From NCBI GenBank assembly GCA_934700895.1, contig CAKUXV010000011.1, forward strand, positions 1 through 18,522: 18,522 bases of DNA. Direction: 5' to 3'. This DNA comes from an uncultured Bacilli bacterium (GTDB taxonomy: Bacteria > Bacillota_I > Bacilli_A > RFN20 > CAG-826). Shown here one piece after another: positions 1-7,750 of this stretch (the first letter of the stretch is position 1; each line of letters begins with the position of its first letter). The notes beneath the pieces were generated by a model. That model worked only from the letters and a program-made list of their open reading frames with translations, had not been told where the DNA came from and searched no databases. A program made the position numbers and the translations under genes.

Positions 1-147
1 GCAGTACACGGTGGAGGTAGGCAGAATACAGAAATACCTATCCTGTAAGTAGTTCGCAACCGGTTCGCTGCTTTCTCCCGTCACGCCCATAGCATGAAAA
101 AACAGCACCGCAGGATGATTCCTGTTGCCATAAGTTTGAAACAGCAT
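1..147 (-). CDS. Alpha/beta hydrolase, N-terminal part (runs off left edge)
   Basis: Forty-nine in-frame codons from an ATG at 147 down to base 1 with no stop; the rest lies outside the window. The peptide begins MLFQTYGNRNHPAVLFFHAM and contains VLFFHAMGVTGESSEPV, which looks like the first core strand and oxyanion-hole turn of an alpha/beta hydrolase (the usual HG position reads HA). A GAGG ribosome binding site lies about nine bases upstream of the ATG. A promoter with TTGCCA and TATGAT boxes and a palindrome upstream point to its own transcription unit. The catalytic residues are not visible, so esterase, lipase or other activity cannot be told. Confidence is good that this is a real gene and moderate for the fold. 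Confidence 0.6.
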   Translation of the reverse strand, partial: MLFQTYGNRNHPAVLFFHAMGVTGESSEPVANYLQDRYFCILPTSTVYC

Positions 148-175
148 TGATATCGCCTCGGTTTTCCGTAAAAAC

Positions 176-204
176 ATCATAATTCCCGCAAGTGATAATG
201 GCAA
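176..204 (-). promoter_or_regulatory. Predicted sigma-A promoter of the left-edge hydrolase
   Basis: On the minus strand, -35 TTGCCA (204-199), a 17-base spacer and -10 TATGAT (181-176). The predicted start of transcription is about 20-25 bases before the ATG at 147. The boxes and spacing are close to the sigma-A consensus; the call rests on sequence match only. Confidence 0.5.
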
Positions 205-212
205 TATTAAAG

Positions 213-228
213 GTGCCAATTTTGGCAA
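213..228. promoter_or_regulatory. Palindrome GCCAATTTTGGC, likely operator
   Basis: The core TGCCAATTTTGGCA is an inverted repeat with six-base arms (TGCCAA/TTGGCA) around TT. It lies 11 bases upstream of the -35 box of the left-edge hydrolase promoter. The 13-mer GTGCCAATTTTGG (213-225) recurs exactly at 16115-16127, upstream of the other alpha/beta hydrolase gene. The regulator that would bind is unknown. Confidence 0.4.
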
Positions 229-322
229 TGCGCGATAATCTCCGTTGAAAGGAGGCGATCGCGAAATGGTCCCTGGAATCGAAGAGACGGCTCCGTCTTA
301 TTCGGTTATAATCAAGGCTTCA

Positions 323-347
323 ACAAAAATGAAGGCGCCTGCGCCTT
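323..347 (-). terminator. Rho-independent terminator after the relB-doc operon
   Basis: On the minus strand a GC-rich hairpin (arms AAGGCG/CGCCTT, loop CAGG, 347-332) is followed by CATTTTTG. It lies about 30 bases beyond the end of the doc remnant, where a terminator for the toxin-antitoxin operon is expected. The T tract is short (five), so strength is uncertain. Confidence 0.5.
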
Positions 348-378
348 TTGGAAAGAACAATTCGAACGCTTTGGGCGA

Positions 379-755
379 TCATAGTTTCGATTTGACCCAA
401 GTAAGGAAAGCTGGGTAGTCGATCTTTCCGGCCGCCAGATTGAAGAACTCCTCAATCAATGTCTCGTCGGAAACCTCAAAATGCACATTATTCGCATTCA
501 GTCCCAGATACAAAAGGCCGCACCAGCTCTCTTATTGCCGTCAATGAACGGATGGTCCATGACCAAACCGAACGAGAGTCTTGTCACCTTGTCGACGGCG
601 ATCGGATACAAGTCTTAAGAATCAAAGGTCTGAAGCGGGGTATTTAAAGCCGACTCCAGCATGCCTTCATCTCGGATTCCATCACTTCCGCCGAAATCGG
701 AGATCAGTTTCGAATGAATGTGCAGGATGTCATCCTTGGAAAAATACAGGCTCAT
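379..755 (-). pseudogene. doc: Broken death-on-curing (Doc/Fic-fold) toxin gene
   Basis: Read from the ATG at 755, the product starts MSLYFSKDDILHIHSKLISD and continues with GGSDGIRDEGMLESALNTPLQTF, the typical Doc N-terminus. The signature HPFIDGNKR is present from the His codon at 552-554. Doc toxins phosphorylate EF-Tu and stop translation. Two lesions break the gene: an in-frame TAA at 615-617 (after codon 46) and a one-base frame change at the A-run 512-515, after which the C-terminus (LYLGLNANNVHFEVSDETLI, then AAGKIDYPAFL) is readable in another frame to TGA at 379-381. Total length matches the usual 120-130 residues. The ATG overlaps the stop of the upstream antitoxin gene (ATGA), so translation was coupled. 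The frame change lies in a homopolymer and could be a sequencing error, but the TAA is independent. Confidence 0.85.
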
Positions 756-1009
756 TTTCCCAGTTCCGCATAGGCCTTGCTATGCTTTTTCTCCGAATCA
801 TCCAGCATTTTATCGAGATGGTTTCTGCCCATATACTGGACGACACCAGCGCTCTTAGTAACTTTGAAAGGGGTGGCTAGTTCTCTTATGGCCTGCTTCG
901 CGAACATGTTGAAGCCCGCGTTCATCGTAAGTCCGAATTCAGAGAAGAGCTTCTCCAATTTCGCCTTGTCATCCGCATCCATTCTGATGGTTACGTTTAC
1001 GCTTGCCAT
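752..1009 (-). CDS. RelB/DinJ-family antitoxin
   Basis: An 85-residue protein starting MASVNVTIRMDADDKAKLEK. The N-terminal NVTIRMD-strand followed by a helix pair is the ribbon-helix-helix fold of RelB/DinJ antitoxins, which dimerise, bind their own operator and neutralise a partner toxin with the C-terminal half. The longer open frame back to 1201 is not used: the ATG at 1009 has a strong AAGGAG site seven bases upstream and is where family similarity begins. The stop overlaps the start of the downstream doc gene. Pairing a RelB-type antitoxin with a Doc rather than a RelE/YafQ toxin is a mixed arrangement; Doc more classically pairs with Phd. The antitoxin frame is intact although the toxin gene is broken, so it may now be an orphan regulator or antitoxin. 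Confidence 0.85.
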   Translation of the reverse strand: MASVNVTIRMDADDKAKLEKLFSEFGLTMNAGFNMFAKQAIRELATPFKVTKSAGVVQYMGRNHLDKMLDDSEKKHSKAYAELGK

Positions 1010-1330
1010 AAATTGTCTCCTTGCTTTGGAATGCTGTATCAAAATAGAGCAATTACATGCAATATACGTGCTGAATATGTGCAAATAAACATCTATAGTT
1101 CCTTTCTTGCGCGCGAGTGAAAAAGAATAAGGACAATCTGCATCATCCCACCTTTTTAACAAAGTCAGTAGAGAAAACTCACGCGATGAAAAAACGGGCA
1201 AACTGCACCTCTAATCTCTAAACAAACAGCAACTGCCAAAAGGCGTGCCAATATACCATTTGCCGAAAGGGGGGTTTTACTCGTCGGGAAGCATATCCAC
1301 GACGGCAAAACTTCCGTTGATTGATTTTGC
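1010..1330. other. Intergenic region between relB and the esterase gene
   Basis: About 320 bases without a supported gene. It holds the relB ribosome binding site and the probable relB operator/promoter (1058-1083), then AT-rich sequence. Next to the esterase stop is a weak inverted repeat, GGCAAAA (1304-1310) with TTTTGCC (1325-1331), but no T tract follows on the minus strand, so no convincing terminator for the long minus-strand cluster is seen. The esterase frame stays open for 17 codons past its TAG stop, to a TAA at 1277-1279. Confidence 0.5.
1058..1083. promoter_or_regulatory. Imperfect palindrome upstream of relB, possible autoregulatory operator
   Basis: TGCAATAT (1058-1065) and ATATGTGCA (1075-1083) form an imperfect inverted repeat about 50 bases upstream of the relB start. 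RelB/DinJ proteins bind palindromes in their own promoters, so this is a reasonable candidate. No confident -35/-10 pair can be fixed here. Confidence 0.25.
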
Positions 1331-2899
1331 CTATTCCAAATAAGGGGATACGTACCCTTCTTCCAGCGTTTCCCCCGTTCTGTGGTTTACACGAATCGCG
1401 AATAGGTCTGAGGGAGCCTTATCCTTTTCCACCCAATCCATCATGGCCTTCATGCCACTGCTTTCGGTGATTCCCTTTCCATTGCCCCAGCAATTGCCGT
1501 GATTGTCTCCCGGATTGATATAGAGGCGGAAAGAGGATTCCAAAATGCTGGACGAACCAAAATGGGCTTTTAGTTTTTTGACATAATCCAACGTTCCTTC
1601 TACTGGAATGAGGGGGTCGTCTACGCCATGATCGATCATGAGTTTGCCCCCATGAGCAAAGAATTCATCGATGTTGGGGTCGTCGGCCAAGTTATCGCTG
1701 AATTTTTTTAGCCCTTCATCAAACAAGGCGAAGAATTCCTCTTTTTTCATCTTCGAAAAATCTTGTTTTGGGTTTTCTGTTATCCATCGCGCAACAATCG
1801 GGCCAAGAGGGAAGGGGCGGACTCCTTTTTCAAACAAAGGGTAATAATACGTTCCAATCGGAATATATTTTTGCCAGTTTTTCACTCCAGGAAGGAAGCC
1901 ATACCAAAGGTGTTTCCCTTCTTTTGTCCGTGGACCATCCACCAATTCATTCATGACGATTGCATCCAGTTTGGTAATGCGTCCTCTACCGACTTTTTGG
2001 CCGACCAGAGTTTGGAAATCAAAAGGAGGGATCGCCTTTAAGCGATAATACTTTTCCTTGCCCCCATTTTTCTCCATCACCGCGTTAAGGAAAAATTCGT
2101 TCTTTTTGGCGCTAAGGACGTGGTTGTATTCGTTCATCACCACTCCCGGCCAAAATCCGGCGAGCAAGAACTTTTCCCAGTTAATCGCCGGGCAGCTTGC
2201 CCAAACGCCATCATAATCGTTTGGATAGTTTTGCACTTCCATCAACGCCTGTCTTCCGCCGCCAGACCCCCCGTTGAAATAGGAATAAAGAATGGATTTT
2301 CCTTGAACAATCTCCGTAATGGCTTTCCCAAAAACCGTCATGTTATGGGTGGAACGAATCCGCCAATTCTCATACAGCTCTCGGTTAAATTTTCCGCTTT
2401 CTTCATCAATCAAATGATCGTGCCAACCATCGATGTTGCCTGCGTACATGGTGGCGGCAGAAAAACCATTGCAAACGCAATACGGCAAATTCCAACCGCG
2501 CTGCGTATTCATGGGATGGGTCAAATATCCGCGGCCCCCGATTCCAGTTCCCCCGCCAGCCGTGCCAGCAAAACGACCATTCCACTGGACAGGAGTCCAC
2601 ACAATCAAGGTTTCTCGGTATTCTCCGGTCAGATGAGTCACTTCAATTTCATAGTATTCGGGAAGCCCAGTTACTTTTTTGCCCCCGCCAAATACCTTCT
2701 CAATCAGCGAAACCTTTCCTTTGTAGAACCCGCTTTTGTTATGAACAACTTTTAAAGACGGAAAAACGTCTTGAGGGAAACGCTTCTTCAATTCCTTTCG
2801 GATATAAACCTCGTTGGCGCGTTCCCCGATCCCTTCCGTGGGGGTCAAGAAATCGCCGTCATAAAAGACGATCTTATCCTCTTCTTTCGCTTTCTTCAT
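1331..2899 (-). CDS. Tannase/feruloyl-esterase-family hydrolase (PF07519-like), cytoplasmic
   Basis: A 522-residue protein. The start at 2899 is chosen over the upstream open frame (to 3001) because GGAGG lies eight bases before it; the extra N-terminus is low-complexity and overlaps the symporter gene. Family signs: the nucleophile region SYFNGGSGGGRQALMEVQ with Ser212, then YPNDYDGVWASCPAINW; the acid region HGVDDPLIP (Asp428); the base region GDNHGNCW (His467). The family hydrolyses galloyl, feruloyl and related esters. Two points are odd: there is no signal peptide, and the cysteines that flank Ser and His in classical members (CS and HC) are Gly on both sides here, so the usual disulfide joining the active-site loops cannot form. 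The frame overlaps the symporter gene by 26 bases, indicating co-expression. Substrate is unknown; an acyl or phenolic ester on a plant glycoside fits the neighbours. Confidence 0.8.
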   Translation of the reverse strand: MKKAKEEDKIVFYDGDFLTPTEGIGERANEVYIRKELKKRFPQDVFPSLKVVHNKSGFYKGKVSLIEKVFGGGKKVTGLPEYYEIEVTHLTGEYRETLIVWTPVQWNGRFAGTAGGGTGIGGRGYLTHPMNTQRGWNLPYCVCNGFSAATMYAGNIDGWHDHLIDEESGKFNRELYENWRIRSTHNMTVFGKAITEIVQGKSILYSYFNGGSGGGRQALMEVQNYPNDYDGVWASCPAINWEKFLLAGFWPGVVMNEYNHVLSAKKNEFFLNAVMEKNGGKEKYYRLKAIPPFDFQTLVGQKVGRGRITKLDAIVMNELVDGPRTKEGKHLWYGFLPGVKNWQKYIPIGTYYYPLFEKGVRPFPLGPIVARWITENPKQDFSKMKKEEFFALFDEGLKKFSDNLADDPNIDEFFAHGGKLMIDHGVDDPLIPVEGTLDYVKKLKAHFGSSSILESSFRLYINPGDNHGNCWGNGKGITESSGMKAMMDWVEKDKAPSDLFAIRVNHRTGETLEEGYVSPYLE

Positions 2900-4451
2900 C
2901 TTCGTGCCCTCCGTTTTCTTCCTCGATGTTTTTTCCTTGGTTCGCCTCTTCGTTTGACGCTTCTTCTTGCTCTGAGAAATAAGCGACGACGCCAGGCGCA
3001 TATTTGCCTTCCGTTAAATCCGTTTCAATCTTAGAGTACTTCTTATCTAGGTCATAGAAACCGACAGTGACGACGCCAATGATTTCCAAGACGATTGGAA
3101 TGAATATGTAGATAGCTTTAAATCCCCAAATGGCGCTTTCTGGTTGGACCGCCTCCCCTGCCACATATCCCGTCAAAGACATAATGCCACCCATTAAAAT
3201 GGTTCCTAAGCTATTGCCGATTTTCGAGCAGAAGGAATTCGCAGCATTGCCCATGCCAATCATGCTGAAGCCGTTTTTCCATTCCCCATAGGTAAGCGCA
3301 TCTTGGATCACGGAAGCAAACGCGCATCCAGCAATCCCATAGCCAATTCCAGCCATGACGCCACCAATGATAATGGTGACCTTGGTAAGCGAGAAGGCCA
3401 TAACGGCCCCGCCGCCAATGCGGATACCCAAACCCAAAAGCACCGCGTTTCTTTTGCCCATTTTTGCGAACAAAACAAAGCCAAGCACCATGGCGACAAG
3501 CATAGCAATCGCGTTGATCGTGGACGCGATTTGATAGAATTCGACATCCTGAAGAACATAGGTGCAAATCAGGGAGGCCACATTGCCCTCTAAGCCCATA
3601 AGGAAGCTGATGACGAGGCCACAAATGACGTTGATGACCCAATATTTATTGGTGAACAACGCTTTCATCGTACGGAAAAAAGGGACTTTCCTTTGTTTTT
3701 CCAAAGCGATTTTCTTTTGCTTTTTGCCCTCATCGTTATGCTCGTCTGCATGGGGGTTCGCCAACGCTTGGTCCACGACGCGTTCCCTCGTTCCAAACAC
3801 CAAAATCAGTTCGCAAACAACATAGACCGCCATGTAGACGCCAACAAGAATCAACCATCCCTGTCGGTCACCATAAGCGGAATAGGCGACATCCTTGCTA
3901 AGCGCATGGAGAAGCGTGATGACCGTCGCATTGGCCACCACGGAAATCAAAACCGCCCCCGCCATTTGCAAGCCGGAATTGAAGCCCCTGCTTTTTTGGT
4001 CGGTGGTCATCAGTCCATTCAATGCCATATAGGCGACATAAGTCATCGTATAGCAAACGGTGGAAGCCAAGTTATACGTTAAAAACATGTATACGCCTTG
4101 CCATACCTTCGACATATTCATGGGCATCAAATAAATGGAGAAAACGGCAAGGATGTTAAAGGGAATCATCCGAAGCAGCCAAATCCTGGCCCTGCCCATT
4201 TTGTGGTGGGTCCGATCGAGAATTCGTCCGGCCAGCAAATCGGAGAAACCGTCAAAAATCTTGGAAATCCCAATGACGCTAGATGCCAAAAGAGGGTCCA
4301 CCTTCATGATTTCCGTATAGAAAATCAGGATAAAACCAGCAACGAAGAAATTGATGGTGCTTGCACCGAAAGAACCGCCAAAGCCGTAACAAAGTTTTTC
4401 GCCGATTCCAATTTTTGCGTTCGGGGACATATCTCGTTGTCTCTTTTTCAT
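2874..4451 (-). CDS. GPH-family (MelB-like) sugar:cation symporter
   Basis: A 525-residue membrane protein with about twelve hydrophobic segments. After the first helices comes DGFSDLLAGRILDRT followed by HHKMGRARIWLL (residues 67-93), the signature of glycoside-pentoside-hexuronide:cation symporters; Asp67 and Asp71 match the DxxxD cation-site pair of MelB. It would import a sugar or glycoside with Na+ or H+. The ATG at 4451 has GAGGAG seven bases upstream. The cytoplasmic C-terminal tail (about the last 50 residues) is unusually rich in Glu, and its last codons overlap the start of the esterase gene. A 182-nt gap separates it from the GH3 gene, so a separate promoter is possible. Likely cargo is a small product (for example rhamnose or a glycoside) rather than the ABC substrate; this is inference. 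Confidence 0.85.
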   Translation of the reverse strand: MKKRQRDMSPNAKIGIGEKLCYGFGGSFGASTINFFVAGFILIFYTEIMKVDPLLASSVIGISKIFDGFSDLLAGRILDRTHHKMGRARIWLLRMIPFNILAVFSIYLMPMNMSKVWQGVYMFLTYNLASTVCYTMTYVAYMALNGLMTTDQKSRGFNSGLQMAGAVLISVVANATVITLLHALSKDVAYSAYGDRQGWLILVGVYMAVYVVCELILVFGTRERVVDQALANPHADEHNDEGKKQKKIALEKQRKVPFFRTMKALFTNKYWVINVICGLVISFLMGLEGNVASLICTYVLQDVEFYQIASTINAIAMLVAMVLGFVLFAKMGKRNAVLLGLGIRIGGGAVMAFSLTKVTIIIGGVMAGIGYGIAGCAFASVIQDALTYGEWKNGFSMIGMGNAANSFCSKIGNSLGTILMGGIMSLTGYVAGEAVQPESAIWGFKAIYIFIPIVLEIIGVVTVGFYDLDKKYSKIETDLTEGKYAPGVVAYFSEQEEASNEEANQGKNIEEENGGHEDEESERRG

Positions 4452-4548
4452 AAAACTCCTCTAGACTCTAAATCAATCATCCGGTGCTAAAGCCTTCCAC
4501 GGTCTACCTAGAAATGTGGCTTTCTTTGCCTTTTCTGCCAACCGAATC

Positions 4549-4611
4549 TGCCCCCATTTATACAAGTATCCTCCATTTGTAACATTGCTTTTAAAAATCG
4601 AAAAGGGGGCA
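4549..4611. repeat. Long-loop inverted repeat in the GH3-symporter gap
   Basis: TGCCCCCATTT (4549-4559) and AAAAGGGGGCA (4601-4611) are inverted repeats matching at 10 of 11 positions, separated by 41 bases. The loop holds TATAAA on the minus strand without a good -35 box, and the octamer TGTAACAT that also occurs in the probable TetR operator at 15522-15539. It could be an mRNA stem before the symporter gene or a regulatory site; function is not established. Confidence 0.35.
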
Positions 4612-4633
4612 ACTCCCTCTTCTGGCGAAAAAC

Positions 4634-6826
4634 TTAACGAAGAGCGTTGATTTGCGTTAAGAAAGAAGCGAAATCTTGGTCGTTTTGAATGGCGGGGCAA
4701 AGTTTTCGTAGGCTCTTTAACGGAATCTCGTAAACAATTTTCAAAAGATGATTTGGCACTTCTTCTACGCCGAAGGCTTTTTTCATTCCGCCCAGAATGA
4801 TTTTTTCAAACAGTTCCTTTCGAGAAGGGGAAAGGATAATTTGGCTCGGCGGGGTGCATTCGTCCACATCGGGCAAATCCAAGGGGAGGGTGAATGCGAA
4901 TTCCCTCACATCCTCCTCTGCGTTGCTGGCAAAATGAAGAACGTATTCTCCACCCGGCAAGAACTTTTTCCCGTTAACGTCGTAAAGGCGGAGATCTTCT
5001 TTGCCGAAGGTGAATTCCGCCGTTACGGTCGATTTTGGCCCAACGGCAATTTTTTGGAATCGGATTAAGTTTTTCTTCGGGTATTCGAAGCTTAAACGAG
5101 GATAGGACAAATAAAGCTGAGGCACCGCAAAAAGAGAATAAGGGCCATCGTTATTCACATCGAACCTTAAGACCCATTCCTCTTCTTTTTCTTGAAAATG
5201 GAAATGGGAGTAAGTCAATTCTCCATAAGTAAGACCAAAACCAAAGGGATAAGCAACTTCCTTTCGCTTGGCATGGAAATATCGGTAACCGACGTAAGGT
5301 CCTTCAAAATAAAACACCATTGTCCCGTCGGTAGAGGTATCCCAGAACGAAGGATAATCCTCCATTTTTTCCGCCCAGGTTTCAGAAAGATGGCCCGAAG
5401 GCGCGTGCAAACCATAGATAATATCCGCGACGCCCAAACAGCCGCTTTCTCCAGGCAACCCACAGTACATAAGTCCATTCAAATAGGAACGGAAGGGGAG
5501 CTCTACGGGGGAGCCAACAAATAGCAACGCCCCCATCGGAATGCCCAAAACCGAGGAAAGCACCATCAACTCCATTTGGTTAAAAGGCAAACTCATGGAT
5601 GCACGATCATAGCCTTCGCCTTCCGCATCCTCCTCATTGCCTAAAACAAAAAGGATCTTTTGCTTTCCTTTCGCGGCGGCCTTTACCGATTCAAAATCCA
5701 GTTCTTTGGAATGGGTTGGATAGCCTTCCACATAATCGTAGGAGACCCCCATTTGGTCAAAAGCTTCCAATAACGACACGCCATGTCGGTCCGAAACGTG
5801 GCTGCTGCCGTTGCCTTGATAACGCGGATTCTTAGCAAGCGGACCCACGACAAGGATGGATTCCGCCTTCCGAAACGGGAAAAAAGATTCTTTGTTTTTT
5901 AGCAGTACTTGCGATTCCCTTGCCGCGCGTCGAACCAAGGCCAACGCTTCTTCTCTTGAATAGGGCTGCGCCGGCTTCTTAGGACGATTGGCAAAATGGA
6001 CAAGCGATTCCAAAGCCTCGTCGATTTCTTCTTCCTTGATTTGGCCTGAAGCATAATCTTCCATCAGCTTTTTAGCCCCGTCTCCTTCCGGCATTTGCAA
6101 ACTCATGCCGGCCTTCACGGATTTCGTCGCGTCCCAGACCGCACCCCAATCCGAAACGATGACCCCACGGTAACCGAATTCTTCTTTCAGCACATCGTGA
6201 AGCAGATAATGGGATTCCGCGACGCGTTCTCCGTTCACCAAATTATAGGAAAACATCAATCCCCAGGGATCGGAGGTGGCAATCACATCTTCGAAAGCCT
6301 TTAGATAAATGTTTCGCAAAGCAAGAGGAGAAACCACCGAATCGGAATAATTCCTCCGATATTCGATGTTGTTGCAGCAAAAATGCTTGATGCAGGCACC
6401 GACGCCTTCTTTTTGCAGACCCCGCACGAATCCGCCGGCGAGTTGCCCCGTTAAATAGGGGTCCTCGGAATAATATTCGAAGTTTCTGCCGCATAGCGGG
6501 TTGCGCTTGATGTTCATCGCCGGAGCAAGAAGCATATCGACATGATGACTTCTTGCTTCGCGTCCCATCGACGCAGCGACTTCTTCCAATAACCGAGGAT
6601 CGAAACTCGACGCCAAGGTGCTTTCGGCAGGATAGGCCACCGCTTCTTCCGCTTGGTGGATTCCTAGGTGATCTTGACCTCCGTCTTGTTTTTGAAGGCG
6701 AAGGCCATGCGGCCCATCGCTCATGCTAAAAGAAGCAACGACTCCCGGCACTCCTTTGCTGTTCCACCAACCCGCGCCGGAAAGGAGCTCCATTTTTTGC
6801 TCAATGGGCAGTTTTTTCCAATCCAT
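4634..6826 (-). CDS. GH3-family beta-glycosidase (beta-glucosidase-like)
   Basis: A 730-residue protein with full GH3 architecture. The barrel domain (about 1-280) has SMSDGPHGLR, APAMNIKRNPLCGRNFEYYS, KHFCCNN (Lys147-His148, substrate binding) and the nucleophile motif VIVSDWG with Asp226. The alpha/beta sandwich (about 290-485) contains EGEGYDR, where Glu404 fits the acid/base. PFGFGLTY (527-534) leads into a fibronectin-like domain (about 535-650). A further 75 or so residues at the end lie outside the usual domains. No signal peptide, so it is cytoplasmic. It likely cleaves a terminal beta-linked glucose or xylose. The start is seven bases after the permease stop, with an AAAGGG site overlapping that stop, so it is in the same operon as the transporter. 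Exact sugar specificity cannot be read from sequence. Confidence 0.92.
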   Translation of the reverse strand: MDWKKLPIEQKMELLSGAGWWNSKGVPGVVASFSMSDGPHGLRLQKQDGGQDHLGIHQAEEAVAYPAESTLASSFDPRLLEEVAASMGREARSHHVDMLLAPAMNIKRNPLCGRNFEYYSEDPYLTGQLAGGFVRGLQKEGVGACIKHFCCNNIEYRRNYSDSVVSPLALRNIYLKAFEDVIATSDPWGLMFSYNLVNGERVAESHYLLHDVLKEEFGYRGVIVSDWGAVWDATKSVKAGMSLQMPEGDGAKKLMEDYASGQIKEEEIDEALESLVHFANRPKKPAQPYSREEALALVRRAARESQVLLKNKESFFPFRKAESILVVGPLAKNPRYQGNGSSHVSDRHGVSLLEAFDQMGVSYDYVEGYPTHSKELDFESVKAAAKGKQKILFVLGNEEDAEGEGYDRASMSLPFNQMELMVLSSVLGIPMGALLFVGSPVELPFRSYLNGLMYCGLPGESGCLGVADIIYGLHAPSGHLSETWAEKMEDYPSFWDTSTDGTMVFYFEGPYVGYRYFHAKRKEVAYPFGFGLTYGELTYSHFHFQEKEEEWVLRFDVNNDGPYSLFAVPQLYLSYPRLSFEYPKKNLIRFQKIAVGPKSTVTAEFTFGKEDLRLYDVNGKKFLPGGEYVLHFASNAEEDVREFAFTLPLDLPDVDECTPPSQIILSPSRKELFEKIILGGMKKAFGVEEVPNHLLKIVYEIPLKSLRKLCPAIQNDQDFASFLTQINALR

Positions 6827-6833
6827 GGTGATT

Positions 6834-7739
6834 TTACCCTTTCACCGAACCGAGAATGACCGCTTTTTCGAAATACTTTTGGACAAACGGGAAAAGGATC
6901 AGGAGCGGAGCCGAAGACATCACGATGGCGACCATTCGAATGGAGGTCGTGTATTCCACGCTTGTGTTGATGGATAAGGAATTGGAGGTTCCCGAAGTCT
7001 CGTTGATGATGTTGCGCACAATCAAGGCAAGCGGATAAAGGTCCGCGGATTGCTGAGAAAGGTAAATGGAGGGAATCAACCAGGAATTCCACATATTGAT
7101 GATGCCGAACATCACAATGACGGAAATGGAAGGAACGATCATCGGGACAATGATTCGGAATAGAATCTGAAAATCATTCGCTCCGTCGATCTCCGCCGCT
7201 TCAATCGTAGCCAAGGGAATGTTGTCAAGGCCGCGTTTGATTACCAAAATGTTCATCGCGTTGCAGCAGCCCGTCAGGACAATGCCCCAAATCGTATTGG
7301 TCAAATGAAGGCGATAGGCCATGACATACTGGGGGATTAAGCCAGCATTAACAAACATCGGCAAGAAAACGAACAAGAAGATAAGGTTTTTGAACAGAAG
7401 GTTTTTCTTATAAAGCGCGTAAGCGCCCAATAAAGAAAGGATAAGACCGATCCCCACGGATAAAACCGTATAAAGCAACGTATTGAGGTATCCACGGACG
7501 ATGGGATACTTCGTGAAGACGATTTTCCACGTCTCAAAAGAGACTCCTCCCGTCGGAAGGAAAAGGAAATCCGTGTTGACGTACAGGGATTTTGGGTTGG
7601 AAATCGAACTCATCAAGACGTGCCACATCGGCAAAATGCAAACCATGGCAAAAGCGATGAGGAAAAGTCCGTTGATAACCCGAAAAGTGATATCGCCACG
7701 GGAGGGGCGTATATGTTGACTGTGACCTGCTGGAACCAT
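6834..7739 (-). CDS. Sugar ABC transporter permease, YtcP/LplC type
   Basis: A 301-residue inner-membrane protein with about six transmembrane helices. The EAA loop EAAEIDGANDFQILFRIIVP (from residue 180) is the site that docks the ATPase; the end PFVQKYFEKAVILGSVKG is the classic C-terminus of MalG-like carbohydrate permeases. The start follows the LplB-type stop by 11 bases with an AGGTG site nine bases before the ATG. It forms the translocation pore with the permease at 7751-8704. No ATPase gene is present in the window; Bacillota importers of this type commonly share an MsmX/MsmK-like ATPase encoded elsewhere. Confidence 0.92.
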   Translation of the reverse strand: MVPAGHSQHIRPSRGDITFRVINGLFLIAFAMVCILPMWHVLMSSISNPKSLYVNTDFLFLPTGGVSFETWKIVFTKYPIVRGYLNTLLYTVLSVGIGLILSLLGAYALYKKNLLFKNLIFLFVFLPMFVNAGLIPQYVMAYRLHLTNTIWGIVLTGCCNAMNILVIKRGLDNIPLATIEAAEIDGANDFQILFRIIVPMIVPSISVIVMFGIINMWNSWLIPSIYLSQQSADLYPLALIVRNIINETSGTSNSLSINTSVEYTTSIRMVAIVMSSAPLLILFPFVQKYFEKAVILGSVKG

Positions 7740-7750
7740 GCTTGTTCACC

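Noticed and set aside
248..384. A plus-strand open frame with protein-like sequence (GYNQGFNKNEGACAFWKEQF) and, in another frame, a 50-codon ORF at 266-418 behind an AAAGGAGG site.
   Set aside because: Both overlap the GC-rich hairpin that fits a terminator for the opposite-strand relB-doc operon and run into the doc remnant; no family is recognised and neither has further support.
379..755. Possibility that the stops in the doc and Fic genes are read as amino acids (altered genetic code).
   Set aside because: The lesions include TAA and TAG as well as frameshifts, Trp is coded by TGG throughout, and TGA properly ends genes such as the binding protein.
1010..1201. N-terminal extension of the RelB frame to 1201.
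   Set aside because: The extension is not antitoxin-like, and the ATG at 1009 has a strong ribosome binding site and matches the family start.
2120..2755. A 211-codon plus-strand open frame opposite the tannase-family gene.
   Set aside because: It is antisense to a well-supported gene, has no family likeness and no ribosome binding site.
4473..4700. A 75-codon minus-strand frame containing FLGRPWK, resembling the LGRPW motif of pectin methylesterases.
   Set aside because: Half of it overlaps the GH3 gene in another frame, there is no ribosome binding site at its start, and the likeness is only a few residues long.
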